Translations under genes and position numbers: made by a program
Origin: Gemmatimonadota bacterium
GTDB taxonomy: Bacteria; 4572-55; J002
Assembly (NCBI GenBank): GCA_003697105.1
Contig: RFFQ01000175.1
Coordinates: 1-16,980, forward strand
DNA: 16,980 nt
Reading direction: 5' to 3'
The notes under the pieces: model-generated
What the model was told of the DNA's origin: nothing
Seen by the model: the letters and a program-made list of their open reading frames with translations, nothing else
Database searches by the model: none
Shown: positions 14,987 through 16,980 of the stretch, piece by piece
Position numbering within the stretch: position 1 is the stretch's first letter
Layout: every line of letters starts with the position of its first letter

Positions 14987-15109
14987 ATGTTCCCCAACGT
15001 ACATATTCAATCTGTTGACTTCAAATGGTTTAGTTGGCAACTGATGATTTCATTTTTTGAGTCGATGTCTTGTCCGGTTTCAGATGAAGCAGATATCGGG
15101 CATCCATAA
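14987..15109 (+). CDS. Possible 40-residue leader ORF
   Basis: An ATG at 14987 opens a 40-codon frame (MFPNVHIQSV at the N-terminus, SDEADIGHP at the C-terminus) ending at TAA 15107-15109, inside the leader of the 15146 gene. TAAGGAGGTGAT (14977-14988) matches the complement of the 16S rRNA tail over 12 nt. However, the AGGAGG core ends only 2 nt before the ATG, which is too close for normal initiation. The peptide resembles nothing I know. It may be a leader peptide, a ribosome-holding site, or chance. Confidence 0.3.
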   Translation: MFPNVHIQSVDFKWFSWQLMISFFESMSCPVSDEADIGHP

Positions 15110-15132
15110 ACCCCCAAATTTATTATCCATTT

Positions 15133-15140
15133 TAAGGAGG
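15133..15140 (+). promoter_or_regulatory. Strong Shine-Dalgarno for the 15146 gene
   Basis: TAAGGAGG ends 5 nt before ATG 15146. It fixes the start of a gene whose coding frame runs off the window. Confidence 0.85.
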
Positions 15141-15145
15141 AAGTT

Positions 15146-16980
15146 ATGAGCAGATTTGTGTGGCTATCTCTAGTGTTGAGTATCGCACTTGTGTTTGCCA
15201 GTTTTACGAGTTCACCGGCGGAAACCTGGGAAGACGATTGCGGTTACTTTGCTATCGATAGCAATGAAAGTGGTGGTCCCGTATTTGAGTGGGTCGATAT
15301 TAGTGATGTAGGTGAAGAGGTCACCGCCGGTTTACAAGATGATAACTTCATCGGTCCCTTTAATATTGGGTTTGATTTTCCCTACTATTGGTACACCGTA
15401 AGCCAATTTTGGATCGGTTCCAACGGCTATGTCAGCTTTGAACCCGGTCTGCTTGCCCAGCCGATGCCGGCTATCCCCAGTACCCGTACCCCCAACAACT
15501 TTTTAGCCGTCTATGCGGCTGATTTTATTTTCAACGACATTCCCAACTCCCCCAGCAAATGCTACTATTACCACGATACCGAAAATGGTCGGACGATCAT
15601 CTCCTTTGAAGATGTCCGTTGCTGGCTTCAAGAGGGGAATCAAGGCGATCATACCTTCCAGATTATCCTGTATGAAGATGGAACAATTGTGTACAACTAC
15701 CGTGAAGATGAAGGTCCCATCTCCAATAATTCCATCAGTATCGGGATTGAGAATATCACCGGTGATACGGGAATTCAAAATTATTTTGGAGTACAACCCC
15801 CGTCCAACTACTCGATTGAATTTCGCTATCCTGAAGAAATTCAGTGTGAAGTCCATGATGTTGCGGTAGAATGGGCATTGACCGAAACCAACCAGGGGCT
15901 GTTCAGCCTCGTGGGTCAGGAAAACCCGATCTATGTAAGTGTGTTAAACACCGGTACCGAACCCGAAACCAATATTGAAGTGGAAGTGGATGTATTGCAG
16001 GGGATTTTCCTCGATCCGACCGATTACCGGGATCAAATTCAGACCATTGATGCCCTCGAACCGGGGGAATCTGTGTTACTTACCTTTGAAGGGTGGGTAC
16101 CGGAAGTCGAAGATATTTTTGCCGCCTATATCCAAGTGGATATGAGTGGTGATGAAGTCCCAGCAAATAATGATGTGTTCAGTGAATATTCCGCCGTGGA
16201 TTACACCGGGGGAGCAACCCTCTCCTTCTGCGACGATACCAACGAAAGTTCAATTTCGTGGATCGGCGGTGAAGGTAACGGGATGGCGGTAGGCTTCCCC
16301 GTACCCCAGCCCACAAAAGTTAATGCGATTCACTTCTTTGTGTTGCCGGGTCAAGAAGGCGCGACCACTTTTCGTGGACGCATTTATGATGACAGTGGTG
16401 AAGGCGGTCTGCCCGGCAATATTCTGGTAGAGCAAACCCTGCCGATGACGACCAATCAAAATGGCGAATGGGTAACGATGGACGTCTCCGATGAAAATAT
16501 TATTATCAATGATGGCGCGTTCTACGGTGTGTTTGTCCAAGATGGGGATGATCAGATCGGGACGGATCAAGCCCAACCGATCTCCCGCCGGAGCTACGAA
16601 TTTATCGGCGCATTCTCGCCATACCGGAGCGGTGATACCGATGATGTCATGATCCGTGCCGATGTGGAATTGGGTGAATTTGCGACCATTACCGGAACGG
16701 TCACGGCAGAAGGGTCTGGCGATCCATTGCGGGCAAGGGTCTGGGCAGAAGCCACGGACGGTTCAGTAGTCCAAACCCGCGCCGGTGAAGATGGCGCCTA
16801 CACATTGATCGTCTCCCCCGGTACGTGGACGGTCTATGCTGAATTCTTCGGCTATGCCCAGTTCGTCAGTAGCGCCTATACGGTGGAAAATGAAGACGTA
16901 ATCACCCTTGATATCGCTTTGGAAAGCCTGCCAAACGGTATTCTGCAAGGGAATGTAACCGATCTGCAAACCGGTGAAGG
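15146..16980 (+). CDS. Large secreted multidomain protein, N-terminal part (cut by window end)
   Basis: An open frame of 611 codons that runs off the right edge. A signal peptide (1-25, cut after PAETW-side Ala25 or nearby) is followed by a beta-sandwich domain (about 32-230) with NIGFDFPYY, WIGSNGYVSF, FLAVYAADF and ILYEDGTIVYNY. This pattern is like nidogen-type or similar surface domains found in large secreted proteins. A CARDB-like Ig section follows (about 234-350, VHDVAVEWAL ... PIYVSVLNTGTEPETNIEVEV). Next is a second beta-sandwich (about 358-510, KVNAIHFFVLPG ... GLPGNILVE), then a carboxypeptidase-regulatory-like domain from about 513 (ATITGTVTAEG ... GEDGAYTLIVSPGTWTVYAEFFGY). A second such repeat begins at about 600 (GILQGNVTDLQTGEG). 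Cys occurs in only a few places. It is probably exported and exposed on or released from the surface; catalytic or sorting domains would lie beyond the window. Confidence 0.82.
   Translation, partial: MSRFVWLSLVLSIALVFASFTSSPAETWEDDCGYFAIDSNESGGPVFEWVDISDVGEEVTAGLQDDNFIGPFNIGFDFPYYWYTVSQFWIGSNGYVSFEPGLLAQPMPAIPSTRTPNNFLAVYAADFIFNDIPNSPSKCYYYHDTENGRTIISFEDVRCWLQEGNQGDHTFQIILYEDGTIVYNYREDEGPISNNSISIGIENITGDTGIQNYFGVQPPSNYSIEFRYPEEIQCEVHDVAVEWALTETNQGLFSLVGQENPIYVSVLNTGTEPETNIEVEVDVLQGIFLDPTDYRDQIQTIDALEPGESVLLTFEGWVPEVEDIFAAYIQVDMSGDEVPANNDVFSEYSAVDYTGGATLSFCDDTNESSISWIGGEGNGMAVGFPVPQPTKVNAIHFFVLPGQEGATTFRGRIYDDSGEGGLPGNILVEQTLPMTTNQNGEWVTMDVSDENIIINDGAFYGVFVQDGDDQIGTDQAQPISRRSYEFIGAFSPYRSGDTDDVMIRADVELGEFATITGTVTAEGSGDPLRARVWAEATDGSVVQTRAGEDGAYTLIVSPGTWTVYAEFFGYAQFVSSAYTVENEDVITLDIALESLPNGILQGNVTDLQTGE

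Larger units (their letters stand above)
14698..15145. other. Regulatory intergenic region between divergent genes
   Basis: These 448 bp contain no established gene. They hold, in order, the Shine-Dalgarno of the leftward BatA gene, degenerate 26-bp repeats (14760-14822), a 7-bp stem hairpin (GCTGGGG 14809-14815, CCCCAGC 14824-14830), a TTGACA promoter to the right, a possible 40-codon ORF with a 12-nt ribosome-complementary stretch, and the Shine-Dalgarno of the 15146 gene. No clear promoter for the BatA gene could be picked by eye. Confidence 0.7.

Noticed and set aside
15503-15869. Frames of about 118 codons on both strands within the secreted protein
   Set aside because: They overlap the continuous 611-codon frame that has a signal peptide and Shine-Dalgarno. 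They are by-products of its codon pattern.
1-16980. CRISPR array, transposase, integrase, rRNA or intact tRNA
   Set aside because: No spaced identical repeats of CRISPR length, no DDE or Tyr/Ser recombinase motifs and no rRNA-like sequence were seen in the window.

Overview
This window looks like chromosomal DNA of an uncultured, Gram-negative (two-membrane) bacterium, about half G+C. The envelope assignment rests on an outer-membrane beta-barrel protein ending in Phe, a lipoprotein-type signal, and a BatA-type aerotolerance protein. Genes of this style (HhH plus barrel proteins, BatA/VWA proteins, large secreted proteins with carboxypeptidase-regulatory repeats) are typical of the Bacteroidota/Calditrichota/KSB1-like bacteria. 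That placement is an inference from gene style; there is no marker such as rRNA here.

Layout. (1) 1-4402, + strand: a sigma70-like promoter and a seven-copy octamer repeat precede a compact NACHT NTPase. Its stop overlaps (ATGA) a membrane-anchored secreted protein, followed 3 bp later by a helix-hairpin-helix/beta-barrel protein. (2) 4403-4774, - strand: a stand-alone CheY-like response regulator whose stop codon abuts that of the barrel gene. (3) 5011-7356, + strand: a small helical unknown protein, a PLD-family lipoprotein with two HKD motifs and an MscS channel, ended by a very strong hairpin terminator. (4) 7470-9215, + strand: folC, then a stand-alone CULT-domain protein, which is the thalidomide-binding domain of cereblon with all zinc cysteines and the tri-tryptophan cage intact. 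(5) 9239-14697, - strand, read right to left: a BatA/VWA membrane protein with a TTG start, a broken TPR gene, a small membrane-anchored unknown protein, an NtrB-like PAS histidine kinase and scpB. (6) 14698-15145: a regulatory intergenic region with degenerate 26-bp repeats, a palindrome over a -35 box and a possible 40-codon ORF. (7) 15146 to the window end: the N-terminal 611 residues of a large secreted multidomain protein, cut by the window edge.

How genes may work together. The NACHT protein and its two envelope-protein partners look like one transcript. That layout is unusual and may be a signalling or defence unit, but nothing in the sequence proves it. The response regulator and histidine kinase are both unpaired, so their partners must lie elsewhere (or they pair with each other over about 7 kb). 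Household functions are folate polyglutamylation (folC), chromosome segregation (scpB) and osmotic protection (mscS). The strongest single observation is the bacterial cereblon-like CULT protein directly behind folC.
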